Origin: Anaspis maculata
Taxonomy: Eukaryota; Arthropoda; Insecta; Coleoptera; Scraptiidae
Direction of reading: 5' to 3'
Assembly: GCA_949128115.1 (NCBI GenBank)
Contig: OX421966.1
Span: 6,944,001 to 7,008,000, forward strand
DNA: 64,000 nt
Shown piece by piece: positions 31,470 through 42,294 of this stretch. The position numbers and the translations under genes are program-made. Every line of letters begins with the position of its first letter. Within the stretch, counting starts at the first letter, position 1. Under the pieces are notes generated by a model. That model did not search any database and was not told the DNA's origin. It was given only the letters and a program-made list of their open reading frames with translations.

Positions 31470-33958
31470 CTTCTCTTCCCCACGTTCCGCTACGCCTCGG
31501 CCAGCAAGTCTACGACTGTCTCGTCGACAGCGGGGCCTCCAGAAATTTTGTAAATCTCGCCATCGTCCGCGACAAAAAACTGGATAGCTCCGAGTCCGTG
31601 CCACTTCGACTCGCCGTCGGCACCGGTTGCCAGCAACACACGCTGGGCCGCGTTAAGGTAGCCTGCCACCTGGGGGACAGACCGCACCATATCGAATTTA
31701 ACGTGGTGGACGGTCTCTCAGAATCCATTATACTCGGGTACCCCTTTTTACGAGAGCAGCACGCCAGCCTCGACTTCGAGCGTCGTTGCTTACACATTGG
31801 AATCGCCGAGCGCCGCACCATACATTGGCTCGACCGCCACGACACTCCCTCGTGTCTAGCGCCACCGCCGCTAAGCCTGGCCGACGTCGACCATAGTATT
31901 GCACCTCCATTCCAGGCCACGTTTCAACGTCCACTCGACGCCGTCGCTGCCACTCTCAATCAGGACCCTCGCCCTTCAACGACCTTGAACGCCACGCGCG
32001 CTCCACCGGACAAGCCCCTGACGCTCGTCCGCAACGCCACACCGCCGTCCAAGAAACGTCAGCTCAAGAGCTTCCTCGGCAACTGCAAGCAGCTGCGCGA
32101 GTACGTAGAGAACTTCGCAGAAATCGCCGCGCCTCTCACCGACCTGCTCGCCGCCAAACGCCGTTTCTCTTGGGGGAATTCCCAACAACAAGCCTTCGAC
32201 GGCCTCAAACAAGCCCTCGCTGCGCCGCGACGCCTGAGCCGTCCCGATCCGACGCTCCCGTTCGTCTTACAAACAGACGCTAGCAGCATTGGCATGGCTG
32301 CCGTGCTTTATCAGGAACGATCAGACAAAACGCGTGCCGTTATTTCGTACGCAAGCGCTCGCTTCAATGCGACAGAACGCCGTCTGCACATAAACGAGCA
32401 GGAATGCCTGGCAATTTTGTGGGGTATAAAGCACTACCGGCCATACCTGGAGGACCATCATTTCACCGTCCGCACGGACAATCGAGCCTTGCTCTGGCTT
32501 CACCGGTCCAAGGACACAAAAGCGAAGTTGACGCGTTGGTCACTTCTGCTCCAAGAATTTTCATTTACCGTTGAACACGTGCCCGGAAAAACCAACGAAT
32601 TGGCCGACGCCCTCTCCAGAGAGCCCGAGCTCCCAGAGGCGTCGTTCAATTATGAGGACCTGGAGCGCCTCCTACCTCCGGAACCGTTGACGACGCACCC
32701 GCTCGCAGAGCCTACTCGGCAAGTCGCCGCGAACCTGCTCGGAGTGCGCTCCCTCGGCGACGAAGTTAAGGAATGCCAGGATCATGACCGGAGCACGCAG
32801 CAACTCATACGACAGCGCCGCGAGCTGGAAACTCGACCCGATAGCCTCGACTGGCACCCTGGATTCCGCGCAACCTACAGCGTCGACGACGATCACCTGT
32901 ACAAGGTTCGAGATGATGGACGTCATCTCCTGTACGTCCCAGCGGGCGTACGGCCACGCGTTTTCCACGAGCACCACGATTCGGTGTTAGCCGGCCATCC
33001 GGGCGAAGACGAGACGCTCCGCTCAATCGCTGAACATTTTCACTGGCCGTCCTTGCCAACCGACGCGCGTCACCACGTTCGCTCTTGCCTCCTTTGTGCG
33101 AGGTACAAGGCTCGTTTAAGCCGAAATCACGCCGAGCAGCGTCCGCGTCAACCACAAAGACCGTTCGAAGTAGTCGCGTGCGACATTATGGGCCCCTACG
33201 ACGTCTCCGCCAGCGGTAACCGATTTATCCTGGTGGTCACAGACCTGTTTACTCGGTGGGTGGACGCCTGGCCGCTACAAAACAGTACTACGGGAACCAT
33301 CATCACGACGCTCGACAACTACTTTTTTCCGATGCATGGATACCCTCGCGCGATCCTATCGGACAACGGATCTCAATTCACGTCAGTTGCTTGGTCTCGT
33401 GCGTGCGCTCGTTGGCAGAGTCTGCCATGGACTACCGCGGTCTATCATGCCCGCGCTAACCCCACGGAGCGGCGAAACCAGGAGCTCAAAAAAGGGCTCC
33501 GTCTCCGACTAGACGGACGCCCCGCCAACGAATGGGATCTGCATTTGCCCGCCACGCTCTTTAGCGTGCGCCGCAGACGCAATGCAGCCACTGGCCAGAG
33601 CCCTTCCGAGCTCCTCCAAGGCCACACGCTCCCATTCCCCGGCGAATGGACGACGCAGCAGCCGCTGCCGCCCGTCGCAGCAGAGCAGCGAGAGCAGCAA
33701 GCCCGCCAACATCAACGAGACTACGTGGAAGCCCGCCACCAGGTCCCGGAGCGACCGGCTCCAAATTTTGTACCCGGCGACGCTGTCCTGGTACATCATC
33801 CGCCCGCACCTGGTGCCTTCCATCCCAAGTGGCTTGGGCCACACAGCATCATAAGGCGATTCGCGCCACACATCTTCCTGGTCAACATCGACGGCCGCAG
33901 CGTCAAGTACCACGTCGACAAGCTCAGGCGAGCTCCCGTCGAACGACGCCGTCGATAG
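31331..33958 (+). CDS. pol: Pol of element A: protease, RNase H, integrase, no RT palm
   Basis: The frame is open from 31331 (first GTG/ATG-type start much later) to TAG at 33956. An aspartic protease motif DSGAS is at 31526, with LGYPFL completing that domain. From about 31860 the frame passes straight into PPSKKRQLKSFLG (about 32040), the segment that normally follows the RT thumb. The conserved RT core (roughly 200-250 residues in gypsy Pol, with YxDD) is missing without breaking the frame. Next come RNase H (LQTDASSIG, NEQECLAIL, RTDNRALLW), an HHCC zinc finger, integrase D-D-E (ACDIMG, SDNGSQF, NPTERRNQE) and a GPY-like C-terminus (WLGPHSIIRRF). Reverse transcription must therefore come from elsewhere. 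Confidence 0.85.
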   Translation, partial: TTLPPRLSGAPRSVRTDVATPRRPAASGKPARGRCYAGQIRAPTTLTSLPHVPLRLGQQVYDCLVDSGASRNFVNLAIVRDKKLDSSESVPLRLAVGTGCQQHTLGRVKVACHLGDRPHHIEFNVVDGLSESIILGYPFLREQHASLDFERRCLHIGIAERRTIHWLDRHDTPSCLAPPPLSLADVDHSIAPPFQATFQRPLDAVAATLNQDPRPSTTLNATRAPPDKPLTLVRNATPPSKKRQLKSFLGNCKQLREYVENFAEIAAPLTDLLAAKRRFSWGNSQQQAFDGLKQALAAPRRLSRPDPTLPFVLQTDASSIGMAAVLYQERSDKTRAVISYASARFNATERRLHINEQECLAILWGIKHYRPYLEDHHFTVRTDNRALLWLHRSKDTKAKLTRWSLLLQEFSFTVEHVPGKTNELADALSREPELPEASFNYEDLERLLPPEPLTTHPLAEPTRQVAANLLGVRSLGDEVKECQDHDRSTQQLIRQRRELETRPDSLDWHPGFRATYSVDDDHLYKVRDDGRHLLYVPAGVRPRVFHEHHDSVLAGHPGEDETLRSIAEHFHWPSLPTDARHHVRSCLLCARYKARLSRNHAEQRPRQPQRPFEVVACDIMGPYDVSASGNRFILVVTDLFTRWVDAWPLQNSTTGTIITTLDNYFFPMHGYPRAILSDNGSQFTSVAWSRACARWQSLPWTTAVYHARANPTERRNQELKKGLRLRLDGRPANEWDLHLPATLFSVRRRRNAATGQSPSELLQGHTLPFPGEWTTQQPLPPVAAEQREQQARQHQRDYVEARHQVPERPAPNFVPGDAVLVHHPPAPGAFHPKWLGPHSIIRRFAPHIFLVNIDGRSVKYHVDKLRRAPVERRRR

Positions 33959-34401
33959 TGCTGCGGAATGTGCGCGAATTGTGCGTGAACCCAAGGACAC
34001 TGAATCCCCCTTGTATATATCGCTAGTTTTAAATTGTCGCGACCATGAATTTGTGCTACACCTCCTTTCGACAAAGTGCGGGTCCCTTGCGCCAAAACTC
34101 ATGTATCCCCTTTCGTTGCGCTCCGACGAAGTGACAGACATTGCGGAACACCCCTTATGTACCCCAGTAGGGCATACAATACTTAGTTGCGTCATAACTA
34201 ATAAGGGTGTATCTTAATGAATTTCGATACTTGTCCGACGTTATTTTCGTCGAAAACGCCATGTTTCACCCTAGCTTTAAAACGTTATTGTTCAACCTTA
34301 GTTTTAAACAATTTTTCTACAAGAATTTCTGCAAATTTCACCTTTTTGAACTCGGCATGTATGAAAAAATTGAAGTATTCAATAAAGTGCCCAATAGTCT
34401 C

Positions 34402-34416
34402 AAAAAGGGGGGCGAT
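34402..34416 (+). promoter_or_regulatory. Polypurine tract of element A
   Basis: AAAAAGGGGGGCGAT lies immediately before the 3' LTR, the expected site for plus-strand priming. Its presence and position support the LTR boundary. Confidence 0.75.
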
Positions 34417-34950
34417 TGTTACCGCGGCCCCCAAAAATCCACCCGTTTCCATGGCTAACCGCGATAATATGTTTAGCGAGAGGCCTTTTGCTCTAGGCAC
34501 GCGGAGCGCAAAGCGTTCAGTCATCGGTCCGCGCGGCCACGCGTACACTCTCGCTAACGAAGCCTATTGGTCAGAGTAGGCGCCAGCGCCTACTATAAAC
34601 ACGCGTTCCCCGAAAATCACCTTCAGTTCTTAGTATCCCAACGCATCGAGAGGTCGTTGCATCTCCGGCGTCCCCCGCTTCGAACTCGTCTCTCTTCAAG
34701 GGACTAACCCCATGTTACACCCCCTTTCCTTTTTGAGACGGCGCAATTAATTCGAAACAGTGGTTTTATTTAATCTGCGCCAACAATCTCAAGTCATTCT
34801 GCGAAAGAGTATAACACAAAGAATAGCGTCGACTCCTTGAAGAAGCTGCCACCGGCGTGACAGACCCCACTACTGAGACTGAGCTGCCGGATCGTTGTTG
34901 CCGCCCATTCCGGAGAGTCCACCAGCCGACTACGACCCGAGGCGATAACA
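34417..34950 (+). repeat. 3' LTR of element A
   Basis: 534 bp, same start, end, TATA box and initiator as the 5' LTR. Followed by the ATGC target duplication. Confidence 0.92.
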
Positions 34951-34954
34951 ATGC

Positions 34955-35140
34955 GATCCAGTGGAATTGGATGAAGTGGCCGTACGCCACAACTTTATTT
35001 ACGTTGGGTCGTTGGACGCGGTGCGGTGGCTTGGCCGCACGGCGCCCTCTCTTGGTCACCGTTGGGACCTTCTATTTACCGCGAGACGAGTGCGCTTGCT
35101 ACCTATTTATCTTGCGTTGCCTAGACGCTTTATCACATCT
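34955..35140. other. Unassigned flank of element A
   Basis: Sequence that continued from the right end of the 28.2-29.3 kb palindrome before element A inserted. No gene. Confidence 0.4.
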
Positions 35141-35935
35141 TGAGCACCATCTTGAATCTGCCCTCTGTGGCATCGTTGAAAAAGTGATCGGTTATCATAA
35201 TAATGGTAACATGTAATCATTGAATCGTGAAAACAACCTACTCATCATAATTTAGTGACCTCTTCGGCGGGAAAGAATTGCCATTCACGTATTTTTTGGC
35301 TCTTCAAAGCTTTAGTGCCCATGATGGCATTTGCAACATCTGGAATGGTGAAATATGTCACGCATTATGAACCTTGATGTACTTTGAGGTAGCCTACCAA
35401 GTGTCACCATCATCGATCGAGAGGTTTGTTCTTAAAAGCTGTTCGAACAATATTTGTGTCGTTTTTTTATGAAAAATACAAAATGTTGGGTCTCTCACCC
35501 TTACTTGATCCCTCACTGAGGATAGCCTGAAACCGAAAGTCTCCGAATTTTTTATGATAATGGTTCAGTGGGAAGTGCTGTTCAATGTTTAGTTGTCAAA
35601 AATTGCATAGTTGCGTTCAGATTCCAGACAGAGAGCGACGAAGAAGTTCATGCAGTAAAAAAAGACATAAATTACAGTCGAAAAAAAACTAGTCCAGAGC
35701 TAGACTGAAAGCTGTCTGGAGACCTTGCTTTTTATAACATGAATGTGCAATTTGGTAGGTACACTATTAGAGCCTTGAGTTATAGTCCGGTGGATTAGCG
35801 CCAAAAAATGCCTAAACTATGCATTTTGTGATAAAGCAAAGGGCTTCTGGATTTACGCCCTTGAGATTCAACTTGACAATTTCAGAATTGGCGCCAACGA
35901 GTTTAGTGTGGCAGGCGACCTCAGGAGCCATCCGT
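35141..35935. repeat. Dispersed repeat fragment (inverted copy of 57335-58107)
   Basis: Reverse-complement match to 57335-58107, including TTGAGCACCATCTTGA, GTGATCGGTTATC, GATAAAGCAAAGGGCTTC and GGCGCCAACGAGTTTAGTG. Noncoding; the fuller copy lies downstream. Confidence 0.7.
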
Positions 35936-36429
35936 AAGTAGGGAAGAACAAAAATTTCGTTGCCGTTATTTAAAAGCTCGAAAACGATCACAAATGATTA
36001 ATTTGTATTGTGTTGCAGCCTTTCTTGTTGGAAGCAGTCCTATTTGTGTTGTTTGTGGAGTTAGTATAGAAATCAAACATGTTGATGGCCTGTTCTTAAG
36101 GAAGAATTGATTTTTATTTTAGTTTGATAAAGCAGTGACCATTTTAGACATTTCGCGAGACTTTTATTTTGATTTCTGTTCTTGTTCATTGGCAATAATT
36201 AATTCCATAATATACAGGGTGTTCCGCGACATTACAACCCTTTTCTTGGGGCCTTTCTCTTTGCAATGATCTCAAAAAAAAACTTTCCATTGTCAATTTT
36301 CATGAAGATTCCGAAATATCAGTTACCTATCTATAATTTTCTGCCCCTTTTCATGTACAGGGTGTTACAGATTGTTCACAGCCTCCAGGTAGGCTATTGC
36401 ATATACCTAATACCTTGGGGGTGCTATTT
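35936..36429. other. Unassigned spacer
   Basis: AT-rich; contains two TACAGGGTGTT motifs (near 36215 and 36357) of the kind common at the ends of small arthropod repeats. No gene. Confidence 0.35.
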
Positions 36430-36740
36430 GATGTGGATGTGATGATGACTCATGTGCACTATAAGGATGTACTCAACGTATCCATGTGCACCATGGGGAT
36501 GTGCTCAATGTATTCATGGGGATGTGACTATATGGTTAGTGCACATGAGCATGTTGGGCAAATCTTCCTGTATTTCGAGCGAATCCTCATGATGCACATG
36601 GGAACGTTGAGCACATCTGAATGATGCACATGGGAACGTTGAACACATCCTCATGGTGCACATGGGTACATTGGGCACATCCCCATGGTAAGCAATGCCA
36701 TGGTGCACAGATGTGTTCCAAAATGTGCCCATGGGCACTT
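36430..36740. repeat. Imperfect minisatellite
   Basis: A degenerate unit of about 30-35 bp built from CACATGGGAACGTTGAGCAC and ATCCTCATGGTG-type blocks is repeated roughly eight times with irregular spacing. The short ORFs on both strands arise from the repeat. Confidence 0.6.
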
Positions 36741-37057
36741 TTCTACCAGGGAATTAGACTCACGGGATGTGATTTGGTTGATTACTCAATAGAACATCAT
36801 GAATTTATCATTTCCTTGTCAAAAAGAAAAAACAGGTTAACCTCAACAAAAGATTTTTTTTCAAGTTTGGAGGATGGAACGCACACGGCGACAATTACTA
36901 CCAACATTTCTAATAGACTCATAAGCTTCCTTTATGACACATGACGATACTCAATGGTCGTTTTGTGAAAGTTCTTTCATCTTCAAAGTTTGAAAGGCCC
37001 CCATTTGCCTCTTTATTGACGAAATTTCAAGTGCTGCGGGTCAAATCATGTCTATTG
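36741..37057. other. Unassigned left flank of nested element B
   Basis: No recognised gene. It ends in GTAT (37058-37061), the target site duplicated at 56376-56379. Confidence 0.4.
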
Positions 37058-37061
37058 GTAT

Positions 37062-39059
37062 CGTCATATCTTTTTTTACCTTAGGGGTATATGCACAGCT
37101 GGGGGTGCGAGGAGTCAGGTTGTTCAGACCCTCTTAGAGCAACGACAAATTAAATTTTTCGACCACCACAACCCCTAATTGAAAATGAAGGTGGTGATCA
37201 CCGGGCTAGCAATAGAGTTGGGGTGAATTCTTAGCTGGACTTCCAAGAAAAAAAAACTAATTTTGAAATAGTAAAATTAACATATTTAAGTTTATTTAAA
37301 AAAAAAAAAAATAATAAATAAATTGATGAATAAATAAATTAAATGTGGTGATTGGCTTATAATCTCTTTCCTCTTTTAATTAAATATTTACGAATGAATT
37401 AAATTACCTACTAAATTAAATTTCAGTGAATCATGAATGAATTCCCTTTTTCGTAGTACTACCAAACTGGGTTACAGCAGCAAATTCAATCACTGGGTTT
37501 GCACATTGCTCTTGCGAACACTTATCTTGTTATAAAAGGGAAAAAAAAACTTCATAATTAAATTTAATAATTAACCAATAAGAGTAGGTACTCAACAAAA
37601 ACGGAAATGTGAAGTGAACACAAAACAAAAGGATAAAACAAAGTAATAAATAATCAAGGACTTTTCTTGCAACAAAATTATAGGTATCTAGTGCTGGTAC
37701 TAAAATTCTCTCGAATAAACAAAATAACACAATTTAACAATGAAGGTAAGTGGGTTCCTTTATTTCACGGACTACACGAAATTTGCTCGTTCGTTTTCTT
37801 GGTGTGGAAGCAGTCTCAGGCAACAAATTAGTTTTGTGCAACTTACTCTTTTCGTCGGGAACAACAGAGCATAAACTAATTACCGGAAAATGGACCGGCT
37901 TCCTCCACCTTTTTCCTGGGTCGCAGGCCTTCAGATTCAACTGATAGAAGCTCCAGAACGATCGAATCAACAGAGCAGGCAGTATACAAGTTATCCCAAA
38001 GCGGCAGCAAAATGGCGGGCCACAAGCAGAAGTGCGTTGAATTTCTACAGCACAGACACGATGTCGTAATCAATTCGGTATAAAGACCCGAGCAAAGAAC
38101 CCTAAAATTGCAAAGGTTAGCTTCTCCAGAAAAAAAGAAAATGTCAAATCGAATTGTCACCTCGAATGAGGGTTTCTCTTTGTTCCTATATGGTCTTTCT
38201 GTTTCACAGAAATTCTTCGACAACCCTCGGCGGGTGTGTGCGGAATGGAGAAAACAAAACAACAACAGAAGCCTACAAGAAACGAAAATGTGAAAAACAA
38301 AGTTAATTGCGACGAAACGTGAAGCTTACCCTCCGATCTTGTGAGGTATAGGTACGTTGGGGATGAAAAATAATCAACCAACTCTGATCTTTTGGTCTCG
38401 GTTCCTTCCTTTAAATCTCGTTGAAAATTCTAGGTTTGTTAATCCCCAATCGTGGGTGGCAAAAGGTGCTCAATAATACTAAACTTCAACCTTTTTTTTT
38501 TCAGCCAAAAGAGAATCCTGGTTTATCCCGAATCGTCGGTATCCAAACAACGAATTTTTACAAAATTCTCCTGAAACCTTTTTCTTCAACGAGACGTGGA
38601 ACTAAACTGAAACCGAGAGAAAAAAAAAACGTAGACCAAGAAAAAGAAGAAAAATAAAAACCAAAGAAAAAGTCTACTGCCACTTTTTCCCGTTTTCTTG
38701 CCGACTCGATAGAGTGAGGTGTTATCTACAATTCCGGCATTAAATACACGGCTCGATCGCAACAATAACAAAGCAGGTAGGTACCCACGTAGAATTAATC
38801 TGCTGTAATGTGTGCTCTGTTCTAGGTAAAAGAAAGAGAAAAGAACCAAAGCAAAAGTAATGCCTCGACGGAGATAAACATGCATAAGACTACCCACAAC
38901 TAAAAGAATTTTTAAAGAAGAAGCCAGAATCAAAATAATAATGAATGCAGAGTGATAAAACAAAAATAAATTAAAACCTAACAAATAAACTCTCGTGGAC
39001 CACCTAAATATAGTGTTTTTCTACCACAATTTTTCAGGTTGTCAAATTTAACCGTTACA
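37062..39059 (-). repeat. 3' LTR of element B, intact
   Basis: 1998 bp, beginning (element orientation) TGTAACGGTTAAATTTG at 39059 and ending at 37062. The terminal CA has become CG, whereas the 5' LTR copy keeps CA (TG on the plus strand at 44097). It serves as the reference for recognising the scattered pieces of the 5' LTR. ORFs of up to 132 codons here are repeated in the other LTR and lack domains. Confidence 0.85.
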
Positions 39060-42000
39060 AATCCCCCCCTTCCTTCGAAGGAGAGAAACATCCTATGTTT
39101 CTCGACAAATCAGCACAACAATCAACAGAAACGTCTGATCCTTCAACGTAGGGCTTGAGGTCTTTCGCGTGCCAAACTCCCTGAAGTACTCCATAAGGAT
39201 CCTGCAACTGATACGTCCACGGGCTAATCTTCTTCTGGATAACATAAGGTCCGACATACTTAGACGCTAATTTTGAAGTGTAGTACTGGGCCGCATCTGA
39301 TAGAGAAAAATTTCTTCTCCAAACCTTTTGATCGATGTGAAAATCTTCAGCACGACGCCTCAAATCATAATGGCGTTTGTTACGCTCGTTCGCTTGAAAG
39401 ATTTTCTTTCGGACCTGATGATAGATTTTCAACATGGTTTCGCTCTTCGTGACGGGATCTACAGGTTGGTCAGAAACCATTTCTTCTCTTTTCTGATTTC
39501 CACTTAAGGAAATCTCTCGTCCAAAGTTCATAAAGTACGGTGTATACGCGGTAACTTCATGTTTCGAAGTACGTATGGCGCAGGTTACAGGTTGCAAATA
39601 ATCGTCCCAGGTTCGCTGATCTTCTTTGACATAACAGGAAAGCATAGTCTTCAGTACTCGATTGACCCGCTCTACAGGATTCGCCTGTGGGTGATAATTC
39701 GCGGTGAACTTTATATGGATGTCATACTTCTTACATAATCTATCAAATTCCTTGCCACGAAATTGTGGGCCGTTGTCGCAGATAATCGTTGAAGGAGTAC
39801 CGAACATCAAGATAACGCTGTCTTCCAAATACTTGACAATTGCAGGTGCAACAGCTTTTCGTAAAGCACATGTTACCACAAATTTGGAGAAGATATCAGC
39901 CACCACTAGAATATATTTGTGTCCTTTTCGTGACCGAGGAAGCGGTCCAACTAGATCTACGCTTATAGTTTGCCATGGCCGTCTTGGTGGGGTGTGCGAA
40001 TGCATGAATCCAGATGGTGACTTCTGAACAGGTTTGTGTGACTGACACGTATAACATCGAGCGATATAACTTGATACGTCTTGTCGCATTTTCGGCCAAG
40101 TGTAAAGCTCTGCAAGACGAGAAAAAGTTTTCGAAACTCCCACATGACCTGAAGTGGGTTCATCATGAAACTTCTTCATTAACTCTGAGCGATCTTGTTT
40201 CGGGACAACCTGTTTCCAACACTCATAATCTTCCACTAGCTGAACTGATCGGTTGATGATATATTTGAACACGATCCCATCCTGCAGTCGAAACTGTGGA
40301 TATTTGTCGGGAGTCTTGGTGAGTTTTCGAACGAGATTAACATACCACTTATCACTACTTTCAGTGTTCTTTTCCTGAGTTTGGTCTCGATCCAAGGTAA
40401 TTGCTTCTATCTTCGGAACGGATCTCGATAGCAAATCAGGAACCACATGATATTTGCCTTTTCGGTGAATTATGGTGTAATCATACGGTTGAAGACGTAG
40501 GGCCCAGCGAGCGAGACGACCTTGAGGATCTTTGAGACGGTGTAGCCAGATTAAGCTATGGTGATCCGTGATGATTTCAAAATGCGTGCCTTCCAAGTAA
40601 TGCCTCAGTTTCTCTACTGACCAGATCGCCGACAAACATTCGCGCTCTGTAGTTGAGAAATTCTTTTCTTGTCTAGTAAGCGATCTCGATAAGTAGCAGA
40701 TGACATGCTCTTTTCCGTCATAAGTCTGAGAGAGTACGGCTCCTATCCCATATCCCGATGCATCCGTCTGAAGGCTAAATGGCTTCGTGAAGTCAGGGCA
40801 GCTCAGTATCGGAGCTGAGACCAGATGTTCTTTAATTCTTCTGAAGGCTTGAGTGCAGGCGTCAGTCCAGCGGAACGGAACGTTTTTCTTCGTGAGCTCG
40901 GTCAAGGGTGCGACAACCGTAGAAAACTCTGGAACGAATCGTCTGTACCATGAAGCGGTACCTAGGAAACTGCGGATATCTTTGGCATTCTGAGGTGTTG
41001 GAATGTCTAACATGGCTCTGATCTTCTCAGGATCTGTCCGAAGTCCGCGGCGGTCCACCACGTAGTCAAGATATCTCAGCTCTGGTCTACAAAACTGACA
41101 CTTTTCTTTGCTTACTGCTAGACCAGCTGCACGTAGTCGATCGAAAACAATTGCCAAGGTTTTTAGATGTTCTTCGAAGTCTTGAGAAATCACGACGATG
41201 TCGTCAAGGTAGACCATTACCGATGGTTGCAGATCGGGGCCAAGCACAGAATCGATTATACGTTGCCACGTGGCCGGAGCATTCGTCAGTCCAAAACTCA
41301 TCTTAGTGAACTGGTAAAGTCCGCGACCGGGTACAGTAAATGCAGTCAATTCCCGTGACTCAAGTGCTAGTGGCACTTGCCAGTAGGCGCTCTTGATGTC
41401 AAGTGTACTCATATATCTTGCGTCTCTCAAAGAATCCAAAATGGCGGAAATATAAGGAATTGGGTACGCATCTTTTTTTGTAACGGAATTCAATTGTCGA
41501 TAATCGACGCAAAATCTTTGCGAACCGTCTTTCTTTGGCACCAGACATACCGGTGAGGACCAGGAACTCTTCGAAGGTTCAACTACGCCGAGCTGTAACA
41601 TATTATCCAACTCTTCTTCAATCATTTTCTGCCTATGTGGTGATACACGGTAATACCTTTGCTTGAGTGGCTGCGCTCCAGGCAACAGTTCAATTTGATG
41701 GTATACATCCAAACTTCCCAAAGGTGCAGTGGGTGAAATCAACTTTTCTTTTATCAACTGGTTCAAAGTTTCCTGCTGCTGAAGGTTCAGATCTTGTCCG
41801 TCCCGGAGGCTGTTGATTTCCGGTTCACGAGATGAAGAGAAATGCCACACATCTTGATTCAGGTCCGGTATTATATTCATTGCTTCCCAAAAGTCAACTC
41901 CGAGAATAAGTTCATGTGGGGAGGAAGGAATCACGAGAATTTTGATGATCTTGATGGTGTCCATGAGTCTGATTGGTGCTTCCACAAATCCTTCTGATAA

Positions 42001-42294
42001 GCAAGATGTTCCATCCGCCACAGTACAATTTTGAATTTCGGGACGAAGGCCAAGGCCAAGATTTTGAAGAATAAGCCAACCTCTTGCTCCCGCTATGGTA
42101 CAGGTCGCACCACTATCCAGCAGTCCCAACATTGTACGTCCAAGAATTGATACTCGTAGATATGGTCTTTGATCAGAGCCAGCGTGAGAGATGATGTAGT
42201 CGATAACAGGGTTGAGCGGATCGGTAAGGGTAGTTCGAGTGTCTGGGAAAATTAGCCGACCCTTTAATTTTCCCGTCTTCCGTTTCCCGCACGA
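39055..42294 (-). CDS. pol: Pol of element B (protease-RT-RNase H-integrase)
   Basis: The frame is open on the minus strand from 42294 to TAA at 39055 (first Met 42132), about 1079 codons with no internal stop. It starts in the -1 frame relative to gag and overlaps it by about 30 nt. Domains: protease (DSGAT near 42115, ILGVDFW), RT (PKKDGSQRFCVDYR, FTKMSFGLTNAP, YLDD near 41205), RNase H (LQTDASGYG, TERECLSA, ITDHHSLIW), HHCC finger, integrase (VDLVGP, CDNGPQF, NPVERVN) and a C-terminal YVGPYVI module. One oddity is RYLDYVV where gypsy RTs usually have RYLGYVV. The last codons lie in the polypurine tract and the stop is within the first five bases of the LTR. The frame looks intact. Confidence 0.9.
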   Translation of the reverse strand, partial: SCGKRKTGKLKGRLIFPDTRTTLTDPLNPVIDYIISHAGSDQRPYLRVSILGRTMLGLLDSGATCTIAGARGWLILQNLGLGLRPEIQNCTVADGTSCLSEGFVEAPIRLMDTIKIIKILVIPSSPHELILGVDFWEAMNIIPDLNQDVWHFSSSREPEINSLRDGQDLNLQQQETLNQLIKEKLISPTAPLGSLDVYHQIELLPGAQPLKQRYYRVSPHRQKMIEEELDNMLQLGVVEPSKSSWSSPVCLVPKKDGSQRFCVDYRQLNSVTKKDAYPIPYISAILDSLRDARYMSTLDIKSAYWQVPLALESRELTAFTVPGRGLYQFTKMSFGLTNAPATWQRIIDSVLGPDLQPSVMVYLDDIVVISQDFEEHLKTLAIVFDRLRAAGLAVSKEKCQFCRPELRYLDYVVDRRGLRTDPEKIRAMLDIPTPQNAKDIRSFLGTASWYRRFVPEFSTVVAPLTELTKKNVPFRWTDACTQAFRRIKEHLVSAPILSCPDFTKPFSLQTDASGYGIGAVLSQTYDGKEHVICYLSRSLTRQEKNFSTTERECLSAIWSVEKLRHYLEGTHFEIITDHHSLIWLHRLKDPQGRLARWALRLQPYDYTIIHRKGKYHVVPDLLSRSVPKIEAITLDRDQTQEKNTESSDKWYVNLVRKLTKTPDKYPQFRLQDGIVFKYIINRSVQLVEDYECWKQVVPKQDRSELMKKFHDEPTSGHVGVSKTFSRLAELYTWPKMRQDVSSYIARCYTCQSHKPVQKSPSGFMHSHTPPRRPWQTISVDLVGPLPRSRKGHKYILVVADIFSKFVVTCALRKAVAPAIVKYLEDSVILMFGTPSTIICDNGPQFRGKEFDRLCKKYDIHIKFTANYHPQANPVERVNRVLKTMLSCYVKEDQRTWDDYLQPVTCAIRTSKHEVTAYTPYFMNFGREISLSGNQKREEMVSDQPVDPVTKSETMLKIYHQVRKKIFQANERNKRHYDLRRRAEDFHIDQKVWRRNFSLSDAAQYYTSKLASKYVGPYVIQKKISPWTYQLQDPYGVLQGVWHAKDLKPYVEGSDVSVDCCADLSRNIGCFSPSKEGGDL
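39060..39072 (-). promoter_or_regulatory. Polypurine tract of element B
   Basis: On the minus strand AAGGGGGGGATT precedes the 3' LTR TGTAACGG directly. The pol frame is still open across it and terminates inside the LTR. Confidence 0.7.

Larger units (their letters stand above)
29346..34954 (+). mobile_element. Ty3/gypsy LTR retrotransposon A, RT domain deleted
   Basis: A 5601-bp element (29350-34950) with ATGC duplicated at 29346-29349 and 34951-34954. Two 534-bp LTRs show no difference that I can see, pointing to a very recent insertion. Order: LTR, primer site, gag, protease, RNase H, integrase, polypurine tract, LTR. The reverse-transcriptase fingers/palm, including any YxDD box, are absent although the flanking frame is open. 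No env frame exists in the 460 bp between pol and the 3' LTR. It abuts a large palindrome. Confidence 0.92.

Noticed and set aside
33959..34401. env gene downstream of pol in element A
   Set aside because: Only short unrelated frames; no signal peptide, cleavage site or membrane segment.
38586..38984. 132-codon hydrophobic minus-strand ORF, recurring at 55875-56300
   Set aside because: It lies within element B's LTR and recurs only because the LTR does; A/T-rich translation without domain.
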